Assembly (NCBI GenBank): GCA_002402105.1
Contig: NVVD01000001.1
Coordinates: 637,345 to 701,344 of the forward strand
DNA length: 64,000 nucleotides
DNA from: Candidatus Cloacimonadota bacterium
Lineage (GTDB): Bacteria; Muiribacteriota; UBA6191
Reading direction: 5' to 3'
The notes under the pieces: model-generated
Databases searched by the model: none
What the model saw: the letters and a program-made list of their open reading frames with translations, nothing else
Told to the model about the DNA's origin: nothing
Program-made: the position numbers and the translations under genes
In this document: one piece after another, positions 54,422 through 62,700 of the stretch
Layout of the letters: each line of letters begins with the position of its first letter
Position numbering within the stretch: position 1 is the stretch's first letter

Positions 54422-55957
54422 ATGAATAAAGATAATTTATCTCCAGAACTAAAAGAGTTTATTCTTGGGGTGCTTCTTAAAGAAATAGGAAAAGACGGCA
54501 AAATTGATCCATTTGAAAAAACCTGTTTTTCAAAATTTGTTTCTTATTTTAAAGTATCTAAAGATAGGGTTGTTTTTTTAAAGAAAGAATTTAAAAAGAC
54601 GGTTGAGATTGATGGTTCCCTAGGGGCTTTAGACTTTAAAAAGTTTTTTGTGGGTATTATTCCTAAATTATTAGAAAAGCATTCAGAAAAAGAAACTATA
54701 GATTTAATATTAGATTTAAGTAGTTTATTTGATTGTAAAAATATATTAAGTGATAATAAATTAATAAAAATTATTGATGGTTTACAATTTCAAAAAAATA
54801 GTACTGTTACTAAACCTTTATCAAAAGTAAACAAAGATAATTTTGACCCCGAGTCATACGAGCTTTTAATATCCATTTGTGAAAAAGATTGGCAACAATC
54901 ATTTGAAGACTTTGAGATTACTTTAAAAGAAGAAAAAGTAAGTGATGCTTTTAGCTTACAGTTAGCAAATGAAGAAACCCTTGTAACTAGTTCAGTTTTA
55001 AAAGATGTTGGATGGGGTGGATTTGGTTTTTTTGTTGGTATCTTGGCAGCTTTAATTTTTGGTGAATATTATTTGATTTTAACTTTTTGTGGTGCTTTAC
55101 TTTTATTGGGCACGCATTTTATTAAACCTGTTGATAAAAATCGTCCTCTTTTAGAAAGCTCTTTTTCTCCCCTTAGTTTGCTCAAGGGAGTGGGTTTTTT
55201 AGTAGGGATACAGCTTTTATTTGAGGGTTTTGTTGAATTAGGAATGTCTAGTTCAATAGAAGAGGCATTAGCTACATTAAGTGTAATGTCAGCAGGATTT
55301 ACAGGATATATTTTTATAGAAGGTGCTAGACGACTTAGAGCAAATACTCATGAAAGATTATATTGGGAAAAGAAAAAAGAGTTTTATGTTGATTATAATA
55401 AGAAAATTTTAGACTATGTTTTAACTCCTTTTGATGTGATTCGTTTTTGGGAATCAAAAGTTATTAGCTATCTTAAAGAGCAAAAATATGTTGTATCTCT
55501 TCAAATTACAAAAGCTTCTTTAGATAAAGCAGAGTGTCTAAAAACCTCTGGTGAGTTGAAAAAAATGTCGAACTCATCGGGCGAAGTCATTCAACAATTA
55601 AATCAACGTCAAAAAGATCTATCAAAAATGATTAATGATGCAAAAGAAGTAAATATTGTTATACAAAAATTAGAAGACTCTTATTCTGAAAAAATTATTG
55701 CTTTACGTGTAGTGTTAGAAAAACAAAAAACAGAAGAAGAAGCACCTTATCGCCAAGCAATATTACAAAAAAAAGCACAAAGCCTTTTACAAAGTAGTGA
55801 TGTAACCATAGAACAATGGGAAACTAGTAAAAATGAATATCAACTAGAGATAACAGGAATGATGAAAAATTTTCAAGAACAACTTTTACATACAAAAGAC
55901 TTTATAGAAGCAGAAATATCTTTAAATCAAAAATTACCCGATATGATTGAGGAGTAG
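54422..55957 (+). CDS. Membrane protein with TerB-like N-terminus and coiled-coil tail
   Basis: A 511-residue protein. Residues about 5-100 contain EIGKDGKIDPFEKTCFSKF and resemble the TerB / DUF533 helical domain (Dx(D/N)GxI acidic loop followed by E), an acidic-helix family linked to membrane stress and tellurite systems; this match is tentative. Two transmembrane hairpins follow (about 200-240 and 255-305). The remaining 200 residues are charged and helical with long coiled-coil segments (about 380-470), rich in Glu, Lys and Gln. The protein probably sits in the inner membrane with both ends cytoplasmic. It runs in the same direction as the small basic protein. Function unknown. Confidence 0.55.
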   Translation: MNKDNLSPELKEFILGVLLKEIGKDGKIDPFEKTCFSKFVSYFKVSKDRVVFLKKEFKKTVEIDGSLGALDFKKFFVGIIPKLLEKHSEKETIDLILDLSSLFDCKNILSDNKLIKIIDGLQFQKNSTVTKPLSKVNKDNFDPESYELLISICEKDWQQSFEDFEITLKEEKVSDAFSLQLANEETLVTSSVLKDVGWGGFGFFVGILAALIFGEYYLILTFCGALLLLGTHFIKPVDKNRPLLESSFSPLSLLKGVGFLVGIQLLFEGFVELGMSSSIEEALATLSVMSAGFTGYIFIEGARRLRANTHERLYWEKKKEFYVDYNKKILDYVLTPFDVIRFWESKVISYLKEQKYVVSLQITKASLDKAECLKTSGELKKMSNSSGEVIQQLNQRQKDLSKMINDAKEVNIVIQKLEDSYSEKIIALRVVLEKQKTEEEAPYRQAILQKKAQSLLQSSDVTIEQWETSKNEYQLEITGMMKNFQEQLLHTKDFIEAEISLNQKLPDMIEE

Positions 55958-55959
55958 TT

Positions 55960-56704
55960 TTAGTATAAAAACCCAAAAATCCAAAGAGGGATTTTATTTT
56001 TATAACCAACTTCGATGTCATCAAAAGCTATAAAACTATTTTCTATATCCTTGATTTGTGAAAAACTTTTCTTGTATCCTCCAATTTCAAATAAAAATTT
56101 ATTATTAACTAAAAAGTCTCCTTTTTTTGGGTAGGTGACATTGTGATATAGGCTAAGAGCATTCAAAAAGAAAGTTTCTCTAAGGGTTCCAACTTCGCAG
56201 TCTAAAATTTGTAGAAGATTTTAGGCTTATATTTAGATTAAGTTCTAAAAACTCTCTAAAGCTCATACCATGCATTTTAAGTATATGAGCCCTTCTACTT
56301 AAATCATGGCTTCCCTGACTTATTTGTAATGCAGAGCTCCCAGAGGCAACAATCTGTAAATCTGGCAAAGAGTCATAAATTGTTTTTAATTCTTGTGACC
56401 AGTTTGAGTATTTATGAATTTCATCAAAACATAAAAGCTGACCACCTTGAGCTTCAAATTGCTTAGCAATTTCAAACATAGATAAATCACCTACAAAAAA
56501 ACTATCCATACTCAGGTAAAGAGATTTTAAACTTTTATTTATCTTCATATATTGGGCGATAGTTGTTGTTTTTCCAATTCCTCTTTGTCCTACAATAATA
56601 GTCAAACGATATTTTATTTTTTTTTCTTTAATAAAATATCTTTGATATGGAAGGGTGTTTTTTTGTAAGAACCTTTTAGATTCTAAGGTGATTTTGGATA
56701 ACAT
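55960..56704 (-). pseudogene. AAA_14 / DUF4143 ATPase with an internal deletion
   Basis: Two fragments of one ATPase family. The N-terminal fragment (56180-56704, 174 residues) has Walker A GQRGIGKTT, Walker B LLCFDEIHKYS and the sensor-1-like VASGSSAL, then ends in unrelated residues and a stop. The C-terminal fragment, in another frame from about 56190 to 55960, has GTLRETFFLNAL, DFLV, FEIGG and a final IPLWIFGFLY, the typical end of DUF4143 ATPases. The family is about 380-420 residues, so roughly 150 residues from the middle (between the AAA core and the C-terminal nuclease-like domain) are gone and the frame is broken at the junction near 56190-56210. Such ATPases often spread by transfer; this copy is dead, although the ATPase half could still be made. 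Confidence 0.8.
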
Positions 56705-57117
56705 TTAAACCTCTTTATTGGTATTTAAAAACTAGCATAGAACATATAAATAGGTAATATATTCCCAATTAAATATTATATTTTGGTATTGTAATACCTC
56801 TTTTAATCATTAGAATTGTTTTTATGAAACAATTACTTATTTTGTTTTATTTGAAAATGGATTACTTCTTTTTTAAAAAATAAAAAATCAAGCTCATAAG
56901 AACCTTTTTTTAGTGGGTTTGAGAGTTTGTGCTAAAAGTAATCTGAATACATTTTATTTAAGGAATAAATTTATTAGCGAATAATATTAAATTTTTGTTG
57001 AAATATTTATGGTCAATTGGTAGATTGACGTTTGATATCTATTAATAGATGTAATTTTGTTGAATTGTAAATAGATTTAAATTTTGAAGTAATTGTTTTA
57101 TTTGAATAGGAGTGTAT
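56705..57117. other. 413-base region without a gene
   Basis: No convincing gene on either strand. It holds a short hairpin GGTATT-GT-AATACC (56785-56798), an inverted repeat GTCAAT/ATTGAC (57012-57029) and a perfect 14-base palindrome ATCTATTAATAGAT (57037-57050) 68 bases before the Kelch-protein ATG. The last two could be operator sites for that gene. The rest is AT-rich and featureless. Confidence 0.35.
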
Positions 57118-59601
57118 ATGAAGTCCCCCCAGTTTTTGTATTTTTTTGTATTTTTTTGTTTGTCGTTGGTAGTAAATTATTCGGCTTCTTGGTCGGTTGA
57201 TGAAGTTAATCCTTATGAAATAGCTAGACAAGAAAATGTAGCAGTTGTAAATGGAAAAATTTATTTATTTGGAGGGTATGGTATAAACTCTAGTGTAGTT
57301 GGAAATATGTATATTTTTGACCCTAATGCTAGTGGAACAAAATGGCAAATAGGAGATTCAAATACTTCTAAATCAAGGCAGAATGCTGGTAGTACTAGTT
57401 GTGAAAATGGTAATATTTATATAAGTGGAGGGCAATCAAATACAGCAGCATTATCAGACACTCTGATTTATGACCCAGATGTTTCAAGTGGTTCAAGGTG
57501 GATAACATCAGTAAGTATCCCAAATTTACCATATCTATTAGCAGGTCCTCGTTCAGTTTGTATAAATAATGTTTTGTATGTAACTGGTGGGATTGCATGG
57601 GGCGGAACTTCATCTTATAATACTTTACATTATATAGATGTTACAAATCCAGTAACTTGGACAACTGTAACAATGGGAGTTACTAGATGGAATCATACAG
57701 CAACTTTAGTTGGAACAGATATTTATCTAACTGGAGGAGTTTCGGGTGACTCTGGTTCTCCTATTCAATCGATTGTTGATGTTTTTGATACTTTGACAAA
57801 TACTATAAGTACTAAAGTAGTGGCAAATTTAAATATTCCAAAATACGGACACTCCTCTGTTTATAACCCTGCTGATGGGCGTATTTATAATTGGGGAGGG
57901 TTTCATTATGATAATCAAGTGGATGTTTTAGATATTATATCAGGTACATGGATATCTGGGGCTGTACCAGATTTATCTTTAACTTATATGTCTTTAAGTG
58001 CCTCTTTAATTAATGATAAAATTTATTTTAAAGGTGGTTGGACAGGTTCTGTTGTAAATAGAATGGATGTCTTAACATTAGATACTTTTGATGGTGGTAG
58101 TGGTGGTGGAAATGGTAACACTTCTGGTACACCAGATTATATAGTAAAGTTTGACTCTAATGGTGGACTTGAAGAGTCTGGAATGTTTCAAAAAAATGGA
58201 TATATTGGAAATGGAATTATTGATCCTTTAGAGTCTTTTGATACAGATGGTGCAATAAAAATTGCTGATACTACATCAAATAATGAAGGAACAATTAAAT
58301 TTACAGGCACAGATTTAGAAGGTTACGTAAACGGAGAGTGGAAATCTTTAACAGCAAGTGGAGTAAATAACCCAGTTACAGCTCCAACTATTTGGTCTGA
58401 AAATGCGAGTAATGAGGCTTATAGAGAAAACTATAATGTTGGAATAGGTACAAGTGATCCATCTTATCGTTTAGAAGTTAATAGTGATACGACAAATAAT
58501 GTTGCTAAATTTACAAGCAATACAAATACCTCTTATGTACGAGTTGAAAATTCAGCAGGAAGCATCCAAATAGGTGCTCAAGATGGAGATTTTGTACAAA
58601 ATGTAGGTGGAATAGAAAGAATACGTATTAAATCAGATGGAAAAGTTGGAATAGGAACCCTAACGCCTACTGAGCAATTAAGTGTTGAAGGTGCAATAAA
58701 TCTTAAAAATACTTCTACAAACAACGCAGGTACAATTAGATATTCAAATAACGATTTTGAAGGCTATGATGGCAGCACTTGGAAATCTTTAACACAAACC
58801 TCCCCAGTCACCAACACAAATGTATGGAGCTTGAATGGTTCAGATACTTTTTATGATGGTGGTAATGTTGGTATTGGTACAAATAGTCCATTTTCAAAGA
58901 TTTCGTATGGTAGCAATGGGACTTTAGATAATGAAAGCAATAGATTAGCTTTGTTTGAGGACTCTTTGGGGAAAGAATTTTATGGTTTGGGGTTAGTATC
59001 ACAAGGAAATACTAGTGGTCTTGGTTTCTGGGGTGGAACAGGAGCGGTAACTCCATATGATGGAAATTCAGGAACTCGTGCTCAAATGGTTTTGGATAAA
59101 AATGGTGTAATAACTTTTGAAGGTCGAGCAAACTTTAAAAGTAAGTTAGGTTTAAGTTTTGAGAGTCCATTTTCAAAGATTTCATATGGTAGTAATGGTT
59201 CTGTAAATAATGAAAGTAATAGATTAGCTTTATTTGAAGACTCTTTGGGAAAAGAATTTTTTGGTTTTGGTTTAGCACAAATAGGAGTTAATCCAGGAGT
59301 TGGAATTTGGGGTGGAACTGGAGGTTCAATACCTTTCAATGGGACAAGTGGAAAAATGCCAGATTTATTTATATCTAAACTTAGTGGAAACGTAGGCATT
59401 GGTACAACAACCACCCCAACAGAAAGACTAGAGGTCGTCGGCAATATTAAAGCCAGTGGTTTTGTACAACTAGGACTAACTACAGGCACTCCAACTGTAG
59501 CATGTACTAGTGCTACTCATCATGGTCGAATGCTTGTTGACCCAACAGCAACACCAGCTCTTTTATGGATTTGTGGTAGTGCGGGATGGATTTCTAAATA
59601 A
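57118..59601 (+). CDS. Exported Kelch-repeat and tail-fibre-like surface protein
   Basis: An 827-residue protein. I use the ATG at 57118, with AGGAG five bases upstream; a GTG two codons earlier is possible. A signal peptide (about 1-24) is followed by Kelch repeats (about 30-325: VVNGKIYLFGGYG, ENGNIYISGGQ, INNVLYVTGGIAWG, VGTDIYLTGGVSG, GRIYNWGGFHYD, INDKIYFKGGW), forming a beta-propeller. A Ser/Gly linker (GGSGGGNGN, about 327-335) leads to a fibre-like half with repeated NVGIGT-x-x-P-x-x-x-L-x-V motifs, found in phage tail fibres and surface adhesins. Residues coded at 58888 onward recur 279 bases (93 codons) later. The C-terminus has a cysteine pair in TVACTSATHHGRM...LLWICGSAGW. Probably a cell-surface binding protein. 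Residual left-arm-like sequence of the hairpin repeat may follow the stop. Confidence 0.75.
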   Translation: MKSPQFLYFFVFFCLSLVVNYSASWSVDEVNPYEIARQENVAVVNGKIYLFGGYGINSSVVGNMYIFDPNASGTKWQIGDSNTSKSRQNAGSTSCENGNIYISGGQSNTAALSDTLIYDPDVSSGSRWITSVSIPNLPYLLAGPRSVCINNVLYVTGGIAWGGTSSYNTLHYIDVTNPVTWTTVTMGVTRWNHTATLVGTDIYLTGGVSGDSGSPIQSIVDVFDTLTNTISTKVVANLNIPKYGHSSVYNPADGRIYNWGGFHYDNQVDVLDIISGTWISGAVPDLSLTYMSLSASLINDKIYFKGGWTGSVVNRMDVLTLDTFDGGSGGGNGNTSGTPDYIVKFDSNGGLEESGMFQKNGYIGNGIIDPLESFDTDGAIKIADTTSNNEGTIKFTGTDLEGYVNGEWKSLTASGVNNPVTAPTIWSENASNEAYRENYNVGIGTSDPSYRLEVNSDTTNNVAKFTSNTNTSYVRVENSAGSIQIGAQDGDFVQNVGGIERIRIKSDGKVGIGTLTPTEQLSVEGAINLKNTSTNNAGTIRYSNNDFEGYDGSTWKSLTQTSPVTNTNVWSLNGSDTFYDGGNVGIGTNSPFSKISYGSNGTLDNESNRLALFEDSLGKEFYGLGLVSQGNTSGLGFWGGTGAVTPYDGNSGTRAQMVLDKNGVITFEGRANFKSKLGLSFESPFSKISYGSNGSVNNESNRLALFEDSLGKEFFGFGLAQIGVNPGVGIWGGTGGSIPFNGTSGKMPDLFISKLSGNVGIGTTTTPTERLEVVGNIKASGFVQLGLTTGTPTVACTSATHHGRMLVDPTATPALLWICGSAGWISK
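58888..59269 (+). repeat. Internal 93-codon tandem repeat in the Kelch/fibre gene
   Basis: The stretch starting CCATTTTCAAAGATTTC at 58888 recurs at 59167, an offset of 279 bases (93 codons). Roughly 100 bases (the PFSKISYGSNG...NESNRLALFEDSLGKEF segment) are nearly identical, with mainly silent differences; the following segment with WGGTG is more diverged. Confidence 0.8.
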
Positions 59602-59712
59602 GTTAAAAACTTAAATTTAAAAAAGAATAAATCAAGTAATCGGTTTGGTGTAGTATTATAACTATATTAAATTGATGAGGGTTTATTCTTTTTTTTATTG
59701 CCTTACTTATAA

Positions 59713-59743
59713 ATGGGGCTAAAGACCCATCTCCGATTTAAAT
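59713..59743. repeat. Paired-hairpin repeat, right arm only
   Basis: ATGGGGCTAAAGACCCATCT followed by CCGATTTAAAT matches the right arm of the copy at 14743-14774 (ATGGGGCTAAAGTCCCATCT then CCGAGTTAAAT), including the flanking bases. ATGGG and CCCAT form the hairpin. A much degraded left arm may lie near 59678-59705. It is 30 bases before the fabG-type gene and may affect its leader. Confidence 0.6.
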
Positions 59744-59772
59744 AAATATTTAATAATCAAAAGGGGCAACAA

Positions 59773-60516
59773 ATGGCTAGATTAAAAAATAAAATTGCAA
59801 TTATAACTGGCTCTGCTAGAGGTATTGGTTTTGCTACAGCTAAAAGGTTTTTAGAAGAAGGAGCAAATGTAGCTCTTTGGGATATTCAAGAAGACTTATT
59901 AAAAAAAGCAAAAGCAGCATTAAATCTAGATGATAGTAGAGTAAAAACTTATGTAGTAGATGTTTGTAATCAATCATCTGTTGAAAATGCTTATCAAGCA
60001 GTTGAAAATGACTTTGGCTCTGTTGATATTATGGTAAATAATGCAGGTATTACAAAAGATGCCATGTTACATAAAATGAATGAAGAGCAATTTGATCAAG
60101 TTATAAATGTTAATTTAAAGGGTGTTTATCTTTGTGGGCAAGCTGCTGCAAAAAGAATGCGTGAAAACGGTAGTGGTGTTATTTTAAATACAAGCTCAGT
60201 AGTTGGTATTTATGGCAATATTGGTCAAACAAATTATGCCGCCTCTAAGTGGGGAGTCATTGGTATGACTAAAACTTGGGCAAAAGAACTTGGTGCAAAG
60301 GGTATTAGGGTAAATGCTGTCGCACCTGGTTATACAATGACAGAAATGATGGAAACGGTACCAAAAAATGTATTAGATACTTTAAAAGCTATGACCCCAT
60401 TAAAAAACTTAGGTCAACCAGAAGATATTGCAAACGCCTTTTTATTTTTAGCATCAAATGAAGCAAAGTTTATCACGGGCCATGTTTTATCAGTAGATGG
60501 TGGATTGACTATATAA
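59773..60516 (+). CDS. fabG: 3-oxoacyl-ACP reductase (FabG-type SDR)
   Basis: A 247-residue classical short-chain dehydrogenase/reductase. The NAD(P)-binding motif is TGSARGIG (about 11-18), NNAG is at about 90, the catalytic Ser is in NTSSVVG and the Tyr-Lys pair in YAASKWGV, then APGYTMTEM and the C-terminal VDGGLTI. All residues typical of FabG are present, so it should reduce 3-oxoacyl-ACP to 3-hydroxyacyl-ACP. GGGGC a few bases before the ATG is an acceptable ribosome binding site. It precedes a ketosynthase-fold gene, a second SDR and an ACP-fusion gene, so it may serve a specialised acyl pathway rather than bulk fatty acid synthesis. A separate promoter follows, so it may not be in the same transcript. 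Confidence 0.9.
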   Translation: MARLKNKIAIITGSARGIGFATAKRFLEEGANVALWDIQEDLLKKAKAALNLDDSRVKTYVVDVCNQSSVENAYQAVENDFGSVDIMVNNAGITKDAMLHKMNEEQFDQVINVNLKGVYLCGQAAAKRMRENGSGVILNTSSVVGIYGNIGQTNYAASKWGVIGMTKTWAKELGAKGIRVNAVAPGYTMTEMMETVPKNVLDTLKAMTPLKNLGQPEDIANAFLFLASNEAKFITGHVLSVDGGLTI

Positions 60517-60619
60517 TTATATATGAAAATGTGGACCAAGTTGTTAAGAACCTATAGCAAGCAATTTAAGATATAAATAGATTAAATATAATCAAAAAGC
60601 TTATTTACCTTCTGTTTTC

Positions 60620-60649
60620 TTGTTAATTCTATAGGTGATATTATATAAT
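60620..60649 (+). promoter_or_regulatory. Sigma-70-type promoter of the ketosynthase-fold gene
   Basis: TTGTTA (60620-60625), an 18-base spacer and a perfect TATAAT (60644-60649), 25 bases before the ATG at 60675. It implies a short leader and an independent transcript for the KS-fold, SDR and ACP-fusion genes. Confidence 0.7.
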
Positions 60650-60674
60650 CTTTTTCTAAAAGAAAAGGGTTTTT

Positions 60675-61925
60675 ATGAGTGATGTATATATTGGTGATAC
60701 TTATTCAATTTCATCTATTGGTTTTGGGATGGACGAAATATTTGAAAATCTTCAATCAGGTAATAGCCCTTTAAAACATCCAGACTCTATTTTGGAGAGA
60801 TCAAAAAGAAATGATGTCCCAGGTAAAATATCAGAAGATAAATTAGATTTATTTCAATTTAAAAATAAAGTTATTTCTAATGGGCCGATTGAAGCTAGGT
60901 ATAATTATTATGCTACATCTAAATTACTTGAAAATAGTGATTTAAAAAAAGCCTTAGAGGGTAGAAAGACTGGATTGTTTATCGGTACAATGAACAATCT
61001 ATATGGAGCAATTGGCTTAAGAAATGGATATCGAGTTTGTGCAGATAAAAACTTAGAGTATGACCCAGATCATTTTATAAAAATGATTGGTACAGGGTTT
61101 TCTTATGTTCATCCGATGATCCCTGTTTATAAAATACCAAATAATGTGATAGCAAACATTGCTCTTGATTTTAATTTAAGCGGACCAAATGCCAATTATT
61201 TTGGTGAAGACTCATCAGCTGTTGCAATACAAGATGCTCACTTTCAAATATCAAATGATTTACTTGATAAATCACTTGTGAGTTCATCTAACTTTTTGTT
61301 TTTAAACTTTTTGGATTTTTTATTAATAGAAGCTGTAGCTTCATTCATTCCAAACCCACTTTTTAATCCAGAAAGCGAAGCTCATTTTTTTGTATCTGAG
61401 TGGGCTTTTTCAGGGGTTTTTGGTAAAAAAGATTTTTTTCAAAAAAATAATTTAAGCATACAGGCTAAATTGCTTGCAACTCATCAAGGCTCTTACATAG
61501 ATAAATATTATAAAAGAAGGGTTCCTGTTGATTATTGTAAACAAATAATAGATAAGACCTTATCAAATTGCTCTTTAAAGATTTCAGATTTAGACTTAAT
61601 TATTGTTGATAACCTAGATCAAGAAAAAGCTCCAATTTCGATATTTAAAGATTTAATGAAAAAAGAAAATGTACAAATACCTATTTTAACTCCCAACTTG
61701 ATTACGGGTCATAGTATTTGTACAAATGCTTCTTCGCAACTTGATATTGCTTTAAAAATTTTAAAAGAGCAAAAAGTGTTTTCATCTTATTTAGATAAAA
61801 ACCATTGCAAGGGTTTATTTACCTCAGAAAATAAACAAATGAAAATAAAACGGATTGGTATTTTTAATCAATCATTAAATAATACGGCACAAATGCAGAT
61901 TATAGAAAAATTTGAAGATAAATAA
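60675..61925 (+). CDS. Ketosynthase-fold protein without the active-site Cys (CLF-like)
   Basis: A 416-residue thiolase-fold protein resembling FabB/FabF. The fold signature SGPNANYFGEDSSAVAI aligns with the family's GPSxxxxTACxSGxxxI, which puts D179 (GAC at 61209-61211) where the nucleophile Cys should be. The first catalytic His region, usually NAHGT, reads VDNLDQ, so that His is also missing; the second His survives in ITGHSICTNAS, though the Lys before it is gone. It therefore cannot do the usual Claisen condensation. The nearest known parallel is the chain-length factor (KS-beta) of type II polyketide systems, which pairs with an active KS-alpha; no such partner is in the window. It has its own promoter and is followed by a second FabG-type reductase (8 bases) and an ACP fusion. 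Confidence 0.75.
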   Translation: MSDVYIGDTYSISSIGFGMDEIFENLQSGNSPLKHPDSILERSKRNDVPGKISEDKLDLFQFKNKVISNGPIEARYNYYATSKLLENSDLKKALEGRKTGLFIGTMNNLYGAIGLRNGYRVCADKNLEYDPDHFIKMIGTGFSYVHPMIPVYKIPNNVIANIALDFNLSGPNANYFGEDSSAVAIQDAHFQISNDLLDKSLVSSSNFLFLNFLDFLLIEAVASFIPNPLFNPESEAHFFVSEWAFSGVFGKKDFFQKNNLSIQAKLLATHQGSYIDKYYKRRVPVDYCKQIIDKTLSNCSLKISDLDLIIVDNLDQEKAPISIFKDLMKKENVQIPILTPNLITGHSICTNASSQLDIALKILKEQKVFSSYLDKNHCKGLFTSENKQMKIKRIGIFNQSLNNTAQMQIIEKFEDK

Positions 61926-61933
61926 GGATAAAA

Positions 61934-62665
61934 ATGAATGTATTGATTATTGGTGGCTCTCGTGGAATCGGTCAGGCAATTGCTGAAAAATATTTAAAAG
62001 AAGGTCATCAAGTTGGTATTAGCTTTAATTCAACTGATCCAGAGTATTTAAAAGAGTACCCTAAAGAGCAATATTTTAGTGGTCAACTTGATGTTCAAGA
62101 TGATCAAAATATTCCTGTGTTTTTTAAAAAATATAAAGAGTTTTCAAAAAATAAGATAGATGTTTTTATTTATAATACTGGTATCACTATTGATGGTTTG
62201 ACGATTCATGCTGATATCAAAGATTTTGATAAAGTCATGGCAGTAAATATTAGAGGTGCTTATTGCTTTTTAAAAGAAGTCGGTTATTTAATGTATTATA
62301 AAAAGAAAGGAAAAATGTTTTTTCTTTCTTCTGTATCAGCTAAAAAAGGTGGACGTGGTCAATTATCATATGCGGCATCAAAAGCAGCACTTGAAGCACT
62401 TGTTAGAGTCGGAGCACAAGAGTTTTCAAGAGCAGGTATTATGGTCAATGCTATAGCACCAGGTATCGTTGAAACAGATATGACAGAGGGTGTTTTGAGT
62501 TACTTAAAAGGCTCAAAAAAGAGTGATGGAATCTTTGACCGAATAGCAATGAGAAGATTAGCTCAACCAAGTGAAATAGCAAACTTTATTCATGCTTTGT
62601 CATCAGAAGAAATAACATATATTACAGGGCAAACATTCAATATAGATGGTGGTTACATGCTATAA
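61934..62665 (+). CDS. Second FabG-type short-chain reductase
   Basis: A 243-residue SDR. The nucleotide-binding motif is IIGGSRGIG (about 4-12), a NTG (usually NAG) is at about 80, the catalytic Ser is in SSVSAKKGG, the Tyr-Lys pair in YAASKAA, and it ends INAIAPGIVETDM-like and NIDGGYML. NAG is changed to NTG in YNTG, a tolerated variant. It has the full catalytic set, so it is probably an active NADPH-dependent 3-oxoacyl reductase. It is 8 bases after the ketosynthase-fold gene and 35 bases before the ACP-fusion gene, strongly suggesting one operon and one pathway. Gene context, not sequence, distinguishes it from the first FabG. Confidence 0.88.
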   Translation: MNVLIIGGSRGIGQAIAEKYLKEGHQVGISFNSTDPEYLKEYPKEQYFSGQLDVQDDQNIPVFFKKYKEFSKNKIDVFIYNTGITIDGLTIHADIKDFDKVMAVNIRGAYCFLKEVGYLMYYKKKGKMFFLSSVSAKKGGRGQLSYAASKAALEALVRVGAQEFSRAGIMVNAIAPGIVETDMTEGVLSYLKGSKKSDGIFDRIAMRRLAQPSEIANFIHALSSEEITYITGQTFNIDGGYML

Positions 62666-62700
62666 AAATATTTGGAAACAAATATTTAAAAAGGAACAAT

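Noticed and set aside
57013-57231. 72-residue minus-strand frame overlapping the Kelch gene start
   Set aside because: Crosses the promoter and the signal peptide of the plus-strand gene and has no recognisable features.
59082-59489. 135-residue antisense frame in the Kelch/fibre gene
   Set aside because: Proline-rich shadow of the Gly-rich fibre repeats on the sense strand; no ribosome binding site.
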